Positions 22,048 through 31,719 of a stretch of 64,000 nucleotides of DNA are shown here, one piece after another. The stretch covers positions 11,220,983 through 11,284,982 of the forward strand of contig NC_051138.1 in the NCBI RefSeq assembly GCF_014839805.1. The letters run 5' to 3'. Source of the stretch: Manduca sexta (taxonomy: Eukaryota > Arthropoda > Insecta > Lepidoptera > Sphingidae). Made by a program: the position numbers and the translations under genes. The stretch's first letter is position 1; each line of letters starts with the position of its first letter. A model generated the notes under the pieces. That model was given only the letters and a program-made list of their open reading frames with translations, was not told where the DNA came from and searched no databases.

Positions 22048-22717
22048 CCTGAATGCAGATCTACTTAACAAGCTGGACCGACTTCTTAATAACTGCATTC
22101 GACTCGTATTTAACCTTCGTAAATATGACCACATTTCCTCGCATCGTTTGCAATTAAAATGGCTACCTATTCGCCAGCGCCGCTCATTGCGTGCACTTAC
22201 TACTGTATTCTCTCTTCTTATATCCCCTACCCCTCCTACTTATTTATCTTCAAATTTCCAATATCTTTGTGACAGTCATAACAGGAACCTTCGCTCTTCT
22301 AATTATCTTCTTCTCAAATGTCCCCCTCATAGTTCTGACTTCACTCATTCTTCTTTCACTATTCCATCTATTCTTATGTGGAATTCACTCCCCCTCGAAA
22401 TCAAGGCGTCCACTACGCGACTAGCGTTCAAAATGAGGGTGCGGCAATTATTATCAAATAAAGCGGAAGAGTCACCACCTTACTTCTTTATATATTACAT
22501 ATATATTTATTTATCTTATGTATTTATTAATCTATATGTATATACATATATTTATTAATTATTATTTGATTGCCGAATATTTTGTTTTTCTTACTTTCCT
22601 CTTATGCACCTACCTTGATTATCTCTGCACTACCCTAAGGTTGACTGGTAGAGAATTCCTATGGCATTAAGTCTGTCTGTGTACTTTTGAATATAAAGTG
22701 CTAAATAAATATTTTGC
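22048..22717 (+). mobile_element. Second copy of the CR1-like LINE, 3' fragment
   Basis: It starts inside the RT C-terminal region (FDLNADLLNKLDRLLNNCIR) and stays open through LKWLPIRQRRSLRALT and MWNSLPLEIKASTTRLAFK to the stop at about 22556. The 3' UTR then matches the minus-strand element, including ttatgcacctacctt and the aaataaatattttg end. It is 5'-truncated and differs from the 18.4-20.6 kb copy by scattered substitutions. Confidence 0.85.
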
Positions 22718-22719
22718 AC

Positions 22720-23785
22720 AAACAGAACTAAAACGCAAGTAATTGATTATAGCCGGTTTAATGTAACTGCAAAAATGTATGTATAGATTTACCAAATCCA
22801 AGACTGATGGAAATCTTTGAGTGAAGCCTGTGTTCAGCAGTAGATTATATTCGGCTGATGGTGACGATGAGGTTCATCAATGTGAAACGATATAGAATTT
22901 AGATCAAAATAACCTGACAAATTTCATTTCAATCCAAATCTTTAAGTTACGTATGAGTAGAATTTATTTTATTTTACGTATACGTTAAGCTGCTTCATCA
23001 GCGAATAATTTTCACTACGAATTTCCATTTTCTTTACCCCTTATGTCCTTTTGTCGCGGCCTTTAATAAGTTGCTTTGAAACTTTATAATATTTGTTTTC
23101 ATTTTACATGTTGATATAAAAATATTTTTATTCTTTATGTTGGTAATATTTGTTTTACAGAAAGTGTGATTTACGAAATTGTTAAGGCTACACTAGACTT
23201 CAAGGACACGTATACTATTAGCATCAAGTTATAGCTACACATTCGCATACACCTGTGATTGAGAGCAAAAACCGGTTATTTATAAAAGAAAATAAAAAAG
23301 ATATGTACCATGAGTAATAGTTTAATTTGAAACATATTTATTTTACATAAGTTTTGCTATTACTAACATGTTAGGCGACATCATATTTTCGATTCAATAA
23401 TCTTGATGCTAAAAAAGAGTTTTAAGCTAAGTCTATTCAGTACGATAGACTTTACATACAATTTAAGTAAAAAGCAACATCAGATAGACAAAATGTTGAA
23501 GAAATAACTAATTTATCTAATACTGCGTCTAGAAATTGTAACATTTCGGTGAAATACACAAATATTTTTGTGATCTGTCGGATCTCAGTTGAGATTGTAA
23601 TTCAGCTAGGAAGGTTTCATACACACACATATATATTAGGTGTTGCAGCTCATCCTCGGTGAATTTCAATAGAAAATTACCATGTCTGGACGCAGCACAA
23701 TATCAATTATCTTTTCTTAATCGGTATACTTTTTATTATTCGAAACATAATTATTGTATATCATTGTGTTCTTGCGTGCGAAGTG
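22720..23785. other. AT-rich stretch, nothing recognised
   Basis: No coding frame with conserved motifs and no clear repeat was recognised. Confidence 0.4.
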
Positions 23786-23794
23786 ATAATTTTT

Positions 23795-24044
23795 AACCGA
23801 CTTCAAAAAAAGGAGGAGGTTATCAATTCGACGTGATTTTTTTTTATGTTTGTTACGTCAGATCTCGCACATTTATGAACCGATTTGGAAAATTCTTTTT
23901 TTATTCGAAAGAATATCTCCAGATTGGTCCCATAAAATTTTTTTCAACATCGCTTCAATAGTTTGCCTTTAAAACTAAAAAAACTAGAAAAATTATGTCG
24001 TCCAAAAAAACGAAATCGCAAATTTAGCTTTCCCGTGACGTTTT
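23795..24044 (+). repeat. Repeat family J ('aaccgacttcaaaaaaagg') head
   Basis: The motif ttaaccgacttcaaaaaaagg then ggaggttatcaattcgacg is a very common insect dispersed repeat start. The tandem units at 24045 and the inverted-arm unit at 24601-25053 appear to be parts of the same composite. Confidence 0.55.
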
Positions 24045-24480
24045 TAGTTATGTTTTTGCATTGAGTTTGGTTGAGTGAACTTCTCACATACTTATACATA
24101 TAGCATAACAACTTTTCACCGTGTCAGGGGTAGGCAGAGGCGTAACATTTCAGCGCAATAGTCGTACTGTGTGTGAAACATATCAGTTGTGTTTTTGGGT
24201 TGGGCTTAGTTGACTCTACTTCTTACATACATACATATATATAGCATCACACCTTTTCCCCCTTTCAGGGGTAGGCAGAGGTGTAACATTTCAGCGCGAT
24301 AGTCGTACTGCGAGCGAAACACATTAGTTGTGTTTTTGCGTTGGGTTTAGTTGCCTCTACTTCTTACAAACACATATATATATATATAGCATCACACCTT
24401 TTCCCCTTTTCAGGGGTACTTAGAAGTGTAACTCCATAGCGTGATAGTCGTATCGTGAGCGAAACACAACTACGCCATCG
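24045..24480. repeat. Three tandem units of about 140 bp
   Basis: Units start at about 24045, 24184 and 24325. Each has tagttgtgtttttg, a cttcttacatac/(at)n stretch, caccttttc, caggggtaggcagagg and gatagtcgtactg in order. The third unit is degraded after caggggtac. The internal motif links it to family G. Confidence 0.75.
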
Positions 24481-24600
24481 AGACGGTTTATTTTTTACTA
24501 ACACAAAAAAGCAAAAAATATAATAATTTTAACAAAAAATTAAACCGCCTTCAAAAACCACTCAAAACCAAAAAATAATTTCAAATTACAGGTATATATT

Positions 24601-25053
24601 GGATACCAATTTTGGAATCGGTGCCTATTTAAAATTGCTAGTTAAGCTAGATAAATACAATAACAAATATACGAAAACGATGTGCTGTCAGCGTACAAAG
24701 TCAACAAGTCAGATCGTCACTGGTGATGAACACACCGCCGCAGCACAGCAAATGCAAGCTATTAGGGAAATATTTAAATTTGTGAACACTACTCAAATTC
24801 TTCCCCTGTTACATATAGCTGGTCAAATGTGAGTGTATTACACTCCCTGCCCCGAAAAAAGAGGAGAGAAAAAGATGAAACACCATACATGTGCTTGGTA
24901 TTACACCTTTCACTGTGTATGTTTGTTAGTAGTAAACGCAAACCTACTCCTTTTAATTGATTTGAAAGAAATTTAGCTCATAGATGGACTATGCAATTAA
25001 AATCTAACTTAACTAGCAATTTTAATTAGGCACCGACTCCAAAATTGGTATCT
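24601..25053. mobile_element. Repeat bounded by 46-bp inverted arms
   Basis: Arms 24601-24646 and 25008-25053 are reverse complements with three mismatches. Further out, ataattttaacaaaaaatta is also mirrored on both sides, with about 55 extra bases on the left. The 77-codon frame between the arms has no known domain. It looks like a non-autonomous TIR element. Confidence 0.7.
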
Positions 25054-25156
25054 AATAATAATTTTTTGTTAAAATTATTTTATTAACTTAATCAATAACG
25101 TGCATATTTGCGTAACATCACACTTTAAAATATTATTTCACATTGAGTAAATAGGA

Positions 25157-26832
25157 TTAATATTTGAATTGTAACAAAGAAATTATAAATGTTGTTCCGA
25201 AAGTAGCATATCTTATTAATAGACTTATGTCCATAGAATATTGAAACCATAAACTGAACTTCATGCTGTGCGTATTAATGTAATCTAACGAATCGTAGAC
25301 ACTTTGACGCAATCTGTAATCTGTAAAAAACACATTATAATTATTTTCAATACACATGTTACCGATTTTTCTTTAAGAGGTAAGTAGTTTGTCAGCTTGC
25401 AAACTATTATAGTATAGAGGTTTTTACAGAGTTTTATTGTAAATTTAATTTAAACAACGAAATATCAGAATCAGCTCTCGAATTTGTAAAAACCATACGT
25501 GTTATTGAACTACAAATTGTTAGTAAAATATGTCTAAGTAAGTACTAGAATCCAAACCAAATAATTATAGTAATTGTTGTGGTATATCATAAAAGTTTAA
25601 TTCATACCTTGGTATTGAAGGAGTTGTTTTGATAAAATATGCTTAAAATCATCAGCAACATTGTGTGACATCTCCAGTAAAATAGCAGGCAGGAATATCA
25701 CCATACTTTCATAAAAAACTCCAAAAAGTGCATCAGTAATCTGTACAAAATCCTTAAATTTTATATTACAGAGCTACCTACGTACACAGGGTGTTGAAAC
25801 CCACCATAGTGGCCCAAGTTAGTGTGTCGCATTCCGCGATTAGCCTGTGTATAATTCCGTTTGAATAGGCCGACATAATTTTGTTGACTGTCGAGGAGTA
25901 ATCATCTCTCGTCAGTCGACATTGTATTGAACACTCCACTTACCATAAGGAACTATCCTTAAGATTGAATTCTTTTATAGAGTATTAAATTTATCAATAA
26001 ATAAAAATCAAGTAACTTACGCCTTGGAAGTTTTCAGATATATTATAATAAGCCATGTTCATCATCCTCAACCACTGAGTCACCACACCGAAAGATAACT
26101 AAAAAAAAAACACCATAAATTTTTGCTATAAACGAAAATCGTAAACTGGTAGTTTTTATAAATCTTGCAGACCGTAATTCTGATTGTTTTGCTAGGTTTG
26201 TTCAATGTTTTAAATAGAAAGCGGATAACGGATGGAACGGATGATGAACGGAATCGCTGGATAACATTAATTTTCTCATCCTCTGTTAGGTCTTCGGTCA
26301 ATCCAACTCTAAGTTTACGCTGCAACACTTTCATCTCATTGTAAAGCACATGATACATTACTATATACGTATAATAATAAGGGTAATAAGAAAACATTGC
26401 TATAAAACTTGGTAAAAACTTCATAAAATATGTATGTTTTGTGTAAATAAAAACAGCCATTGTTATTTTATAAGTTAATCCCGTGACTGTTACAATAAAA
26501 GGAATAATACTGTTTAAATTTTCTCGAAAATCTCTGGAGTGGTCGTTGAGCTCCAACATGTACTTCATGAAATGAATTTCTTTATTTACAACAGATGCCA
26601 GAGGCACGACTAATATCAAAATCATTGAAATTAAACGATGGAATAAAATTGAAAAGGAATAAGAATTAATTAATAAGTCATATGTATATAATGCTTCTTT
26701 TAGAAAAAGTAACAAAATGCAGTACATTTTCCCAAAATATTGTACTACTTTTGATGGACCCATTTCATAATACAGGCCCAAGCAAAACCGGTATAATAAT
26801 ACGAATTTTATAGAACTAATAACTTTCAACAT
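25157..26832 (-). CDS. Gr: Gustatory receptor (Gr-A), four exons
   Basis: This is a seven-transmembrane insect chemoreceptor (gustatory receptor family, ligand-gated cation channel in taste neurons). Its closest relative here is Gr-B. Exons on the minus strand are 26832-26173 (220 codons from ATG), 26098-26021 (78 nt), 25740-25608 (133 nt) and 25320-25157. Phases are 0, 0, 1, and the sum is 344 aa. Exon 1 holds most membrane segments and LYNEMKVLQRKLRVGL. Exon 2 reads LSFGVVTQWLRMMNMAYYN. Exon 3 ends ILSKQLLQYQ. Exon 4 gives YRLRQSVYDSLDYI and the C-terminal TFIISLLQFKY, a variant of the family signature TYxxxxxQF. The exon 1 donor gtctgc is weak. Exon 1 has about six extra residues after IQRF, made from small atccgtt-like repeats. 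A poly(A) signal lies at 25083-25078 and a family A repeat in intron 2. Confidence 0.88.
25780..25955 (-). repeat. Family A repeat in Gr-A intron 2
   Basis: The reverse-oriented family core (taatcatctctcgtcagtcg near 25900) and the ccacttaccataagg end are clear. It occupies most of the 280-bp intron and leaves the splice sites untouched. Confidence 0.65.
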
Positions 26833-26839
26833 TTTCGAA

Positions 26840-27510
26840 ATAATATTCAGATATTTTAGAATATCAGTTTCTATTTCGATGTGCTTAACGCGTCTGTAGC
26901 GTGACTCGGAAAATATTGATAATCATAATACGTCGAAAGCACTCCAATAATTAGTTATAATATTATTAGTATCCGACGCATATTAAAAATATTATGTTTG
27001 TTTCTGTGGCGTAACTAAATAAGTAAAATAAAAATATAGAGACTACCTTTCGAACTTATAATAATTATTAATTTGTGTAAAAGTTCTGGAAATTTATTAA
27101 ATACCAAGTTATATTATAATTTGCCTGTTTATTTATGATCCTTAACAGATGCAAAAAATCATAAGCTTCCATTTCGACGGTTTGGTTCAAAAGCTGGAAC
27201 TATTTCCCGTCGTTTCCCCTATTCTCTAACGTTACGATGAGTCATGAGTGATGATGATAATCGAAACCCGTGTTACTATTAAATTTGGCAAGATCGACAG
27301 GTTTTGTTGGGTTAGCCCGCAGCCTAGGGACATCCGGTGCAGCGGTTTCTGTCAACCACACTGTCCGGTATCTGGAGACTTGAACCCGGGGATTACTACT
27401 TTAAAAGTTCGCTCTGAGAATCTGACCCGCCAGCTAGCGAAAAATTATGTTGTGCGATTGTCCGAGATCCGTTAGCTGTATGCAGAAGAGACCATGGCCC
27501 TTGCCGCTTT
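26840..27510. other. Gr-A upstream region; less AT-rich patch at 27250-27500
   Basis: AT-rich sequence upstream of Gr-A is followed by a patch of near-balanced composition ending where piggyBac inserted. The patch has a 75-codon frame with no recognised domain. It may be an older repeat that served as the piggyBac target. Confidence 0.35.
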
Positions 27511-27753
27511 GTAATTAACCCTTAACCAGGCTATGGGTTGAGGTCCCCCACATCGATTTTAGTATGTTTTTCCCAGGTTTTGGTAAATTATTTACCGCAA
27601 TCTGTCAAAAACACAAAAATAGAAATATTATCTATGGTCACATAACAAAATTTGCTTGAATCGAAACGCAAATGTCACTTTTACGGCCATTTTTTTCTTT
27701 GGTCGTCCGCTCAACTGTTGTTTCTGTGGAAAGTGCGGTGAATTTTAATCGTA

Positions 27754-30204
27754 ATGGCGGATCGGAGAAAGGTAAGTCGTACAATTTTTTTATATGCTGT
27801 AGAATTTGAGTTTTTCTAGTGATATGTGCATAAATTATACGTAAGCACTTGAAAAATATCATGATATAACTAAATGAAAAATGTGGGGAACCATATAACC
27901 TTAGCCTGTGAAGGAGGTGCACATTGTGTGGAATTATATGCCCATTGCCTGGTGAATTATAATCTTTATTTTGTGCTAACTTTTTGCCGCGGGTTTTCTT
28001 TTTTATATATCACTCTACAAATTATGAGGAAATTAGGTTTTGTTTTATCGAAATATAACTTGTGGGTAGTGATAAACGTGTTTTGTCATCATCGATTTGT
28101 CAGTCAGCATTTACCTACTTTAGTGTATTTTTGTTATACAGGTATTAAAAAGACATGAAATTGAAAATGCGCTTCATGAGATGTTTTCGTCGGAGGACGA
28201 AAGTGACGAACATGACAATGATTATACTGATTATGTCCCAAAATCACTGAACGCAAGGTTAAACGATATTCAAGGTATGTCTAATCGACAGTTATTACTA
28301 TTAGACGGCGATGCACGTCAGTCTTACGAAGAATCACCTAACGAGGAAGTTTCACCTTGTTTTGCACTGTCTGTACCATCGCCTGACTTTCCTGAAGTGC
28401 TTGCACCCGCTGTTGATGAAGAAATAGCACCTTATGTTCCATTGTCTGCACCATTGCCTGACTTTCATACTCACCCTGAAATGTTTGCACCTGCTGTTGA
28501 TGAAGAAATATCCCCTTGTGTTCCAATGTTTGCACCATTGCCTGACTTACCTACTCACCCTGAAATGCTTGCTCCTGCTGTTAACGAAGAAATGGCACCT
28601 TGCATTACAATGCCCGGACCATCTTCTGGCTTACCAGCTAATATTCCAACTTATGCTGAATTGCAGGCACGGGATAGAACATGGACAACAGATGTTGAAA
28701 ATTTTGACGAGTTAAATTTCGGCAAGGAAATTGAACCTACTAAATCATATAGCTATCAAAGTCTTCCCATTGAATATTTTAGTAACTTGTTCCCTGATGA
28801 GATTTTTGAAATGATCGTCGAATACACAAATAAATACGCGAAGTTGAAACAAAGTAAATTCTGGAGCGACACCCACGTAGACGAAATAAAAGCATTCCTA
28901 GCTATAATCATTTTAATGGGAATAAATCCTCAGTCAGATATAGAGCTGTATTGGAGTGCAGATCCTTTTTATAATAACATAGAGATTAGTGGCACAATGA
29001 CCTGCAAGAGATTCAAAAAAATTTTAGAAAATTTACATGTTTGCGACATTACAGCTCACCTGCCCCGGGATCACAAAGACCACGACAAATTGCAAAAAGT
29101 AAGACCATTACTAGATTATCTCAACAGGACTTATCAAGAAAATGCCACCAACTCGGAATCTCAATCAGTGGATGAAAGTATGATTAAATTTAAAGGGCGT
29201 GATAGTAAGAAGCAGTACATGCCAGCCAAACCCATCAAAAGAGGTTTTAAGGCATGGTGTCGTTGTGATTCTAAAACTGGTTATCTATATCAGTGTGATA
29301 TTTATACAGGCAAAGACCAAACACTCAATGAGGAAGGATTAGGTTACAGAGTTGTAATGAAACTTGGAGGAAATTTACCACGAAACACACATTTGGTTTT
29401 CGACAACTTTTTCTCCTCCTTGGCTCTCATGGAAGCTCTTCATCATAGAGGTATTTTAGCAACAGGGACAGTGCGAATGAATCGCAAAGGCCTTCCTAAA
29501 GAGCTGTGTCCACCAAAACCTAAAACACCTGAAGAACGAAGACTGGCTAAAGAGAATAAATTGGATCCGGGCGAATTCACATACCGTTTCTGTCACCCTT
29601 GTGCTGTGATCAAATGGCATGACACTAAAGAAGTTTTTGTCCTTACAACTGCAGTTAACCCAACCAAAGTGGAAGTGATCCAGAGAACTCAAAAGAACGG
29701 GCAAAAGAAAGACATGTATTGTCCCTCTGCAATCGCAGATATACAAGGAGTATGGGAGGTGTGGACCACTATCGAAGCTCGTATTCTATTGGCCGTAGGT
29801 CAAAAAAATCCTGGTTTCGGATATTTTGGTTCTTGTTTGAGAGTGGCATTATAAACGCCTACATTTTATACAAATACAAAAATCCAAATCGTAACAACAT
29901 ACACCGTGATTTCAGATTACGCTTAGCTAGAAGTTTGAAATCGGCACATATCTCAAACATAAAACAAAATCCGGTGGTATACAAAAACAAAAAAGGAGGT
30001 GTTTTTGGGGTACCAGACGAAATAAGATTGGCGCAAAAAGGAAGTCATTTTTTATCATTGTCTACGTACAAACGATGCAGGTTTTGTAGCACCAGAAAAC
30101 AGGATAAGCGGTCAAAATACGAATGCGAAATTTGTAAAGTAACATTGTGTGTTACCCCCTGCATGAAACTGTACCACCAAAGTCAAAATGTAGCAGATGA
30201 ATAA
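27754..30204 (+). pseudogene. piggyBac transposase, one frameshift
   Basis: Exon 1 is 27754-27771 (MADRRK), with donor gtaagt and acceptor ttatacag at 28141. Exon 2 runs from 28142 in frame (VLKRHEIENALHEMF) through the ATG at 28181. Next come an acidic N-terminal region with a 28-residue tandem repeat and the DDE-like catalytic domain: first aspartate in SVDESMIKFKGRD (about 29170), second in HLVFDNFFSS (about 29400), third in SMGGVDHYRS (about 29748-29775). A one-base loss at about 29738 shifts the frame just before the third aspartate. Without it the frame continues to the stop at 30202-30204 and includes a C-terminal cysteine-rich zinc-binding domain (CRFCST, CEICK, LCVTPC). Everything else looks intact, suggesting a recent insertion. 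Confidence 0.92.
28317..28652 (+). repeat. 84-bp (28-codon) tandem repeat in piggyBac N-terminus
   Basis: The period is exactly 84 bases: ttgcac/ttgctc anchors recur at 28401, 28485 and 28569, and a more diverged unit precedes them. Each unit codes for a PAV(D/N)EE, AP/S, PLPD, HPEM pattern. It keeps the reading frame. Confidence 0.8.
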
Positions 30205-30253
30205 AACCTTTTTTGTCAATTCTCAATATTTTTTTATTACTGAAATAAAGAAT

Positions 30254-30345
30254 TACCCCCTTATTCATAGACGTTTTTTATCTAACGATCGAGTAAAGCT
30301 GTGATAACAAGTCTGTTTCTCAGTGCTGATGGCATGGCAGTCTTC
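30254..30345 (+). repeat. MITE family F, one end only
   Basis: The sequence cccccttattcatagacg followed by gctgtgataacaagtctg matches the left terminus at 10407. No right end was found, so it is a fragment within the piggyBac 3' region. Confidence 0.6.
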
Positions 30346-30629
30346 TCATTGAGTAGACATAGTTTTTTTATTTATTAGACCGCATTGTAAACGACTTTAT
30401 ATAAGAACATGAAAATGACAAACATACTTGTTTATATATATAAATATAAAAGTTACGTCTAGACAGGCAATGGGATTATGTATTCCCACATGCGTTTTTT
30501 TCAATTTTCAGCTAAATTTCTAAATATAATCGATAAAATCGCATACTACAGGTTACTACTCATATAAATCTACAAAAAGATCACTATTACTGCAGTATTT
30601 GTACGAGGCCTGGTAAAGGGTTAAACAGC

Positions 30630-31592
30630 TAGCTATTACTGGGACCTTTCAAAACCACTTTTTAAAAAAGTCATTTTTTTATTTTTGTGAATACAGAGAA
30701 CTTCGAAGGCAACCGCCACATGGAGTACTAGAATACAGACTGATGGGCCTGAGGTCCCAGCAGATATATATGCCTTTTACAAATGCTCAGCTACAGCATT
30801 AGGGCTGTCACAGCCAGAGCCTCTACTAATAGGGATATAACAGAGCGTATTCCTTCTGATAATGTGATCAGTGGCAGACTCTATGTTAACTTTTCTTGGT
30901 CACTCTGGAATTTCTACCAATGTAATACTCTTACTCGTGCTCTTACTTCCTCTTCACGGACAGATATGACATTGTAGGAGCAGAACTAATAAGAAGACTA
31001 ATAAAGTAAGGAGTACCTACGTTACTTCAACAGTTCACCTCTAATTTATCGAATATTACAGCATAAAAAACAAGGTAATGGAAACTGTATCTAATACCTA
31101 CATCTAAAGATGCAATATCAGTTTAAAATATAGTCTAATTCTTATGGGGGTTAGCTTTACTTATTTTACATAATAATATGATTTACTTTCTTATATTAAA
31201 TAATTTCACCTTCAATACCATTAAAACGTAATTACATTTTTTTCAATAAGCAATATTCGTTGTATTAATTATGGAAACAATTTATTCAATGCAATGTTAT
31301 GTTATTTTAAGGTTTTAGTATTTAACGAATGACGTCGTATTTTATAGCGTTGCTAGCATCTGCTTGCGGTTCTATCCGCCTATATTTTTTCTCAGCCTTT
31401 TACTAGAATTAAATCCTTACTAGCAATTATTCAGAGAATAATATAGCCTGTTAGTTAATCTAGCATTTTATATATACTTATGTCTTCTAACATTCATGCA
31501 ATCTCCTGAGCGGTTTATGCATCTATCCCTAATAAACGTCCTGACATTTTCACAAACCTCCACATTTATAATATTTATTAGATATGATAATA
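30630..31592. other. Intergenic stretch between piggyBac and Gr-B
   Basis: A patch of mixed composition at 30700-30980 is followed by AT-rich DNA. No exon or repeat is recognised. It should contain the Gr-B promoter. Confidence 0.4.
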
Positions 31593-31631
31593 ACTCTAAT
31601 GTCTACTGATAGGATTAGTAGACATTAGAGT
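31593..31631. repeat. Perfect 15-bp hairpin upstream of Gr-B
   Basis: Arms 31593-31607 and 31617-31631 are exact reverse complements around a 9-base loop. It lies about 90 bp before the Gr-B ATG, probably in the promoter or 5' UTR. Confidence 0.7.
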
Positions 31632-31719
31632 GCTCTCATTTAACATTATTCGGACTTACATTGCAGACCTATCATTCCCACCGATATATATTAAAACATC
31701 TTGCAATAGTATTAGGAAA

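Larger units (their letters stand above)
27519..30620 (+). mobile_element. piggyBac-type DNA transposon, complete ends
   Basis: Both borders are visible: TTAA target duplications at 27515-27518 and 30621-30624, and terminal inverted repeats at 27519-27531 (cccttaaccaggc) and 30608-30620 (reverse complement with one mismatch). The 3.1-kb interior carries one transposase gene with a short first exon. A fragment of MITE family F sits in the 3' part at 30254-30345. The single frameshift in the transposase makes the copy probably non-autonomous, though the ends should still be recognisable to an active relative. Confidence 0.92.

Noticed and set aside
24599..24832. 77-codon frame as a gene
   Set aside because: It lies between the inverted arms of a dispersed repeat and has no recognised domain.
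27874..28158. 94-codon frame upstream of the piggyBac ORF
   Set aside because: It lies in the inferred first intron of the transposase and ends at the acceptor.
30783..30977. 64-codon plus frame next to piggyBac
   Set aside because: Short, with no domain and no splice context.
31630..31719. Upstream in-frame ATG as the Gr-B start
   Set aside because: The added residues have no counterpart in Gr-A. The ATG at 31720 aligns with the Gr-A start.
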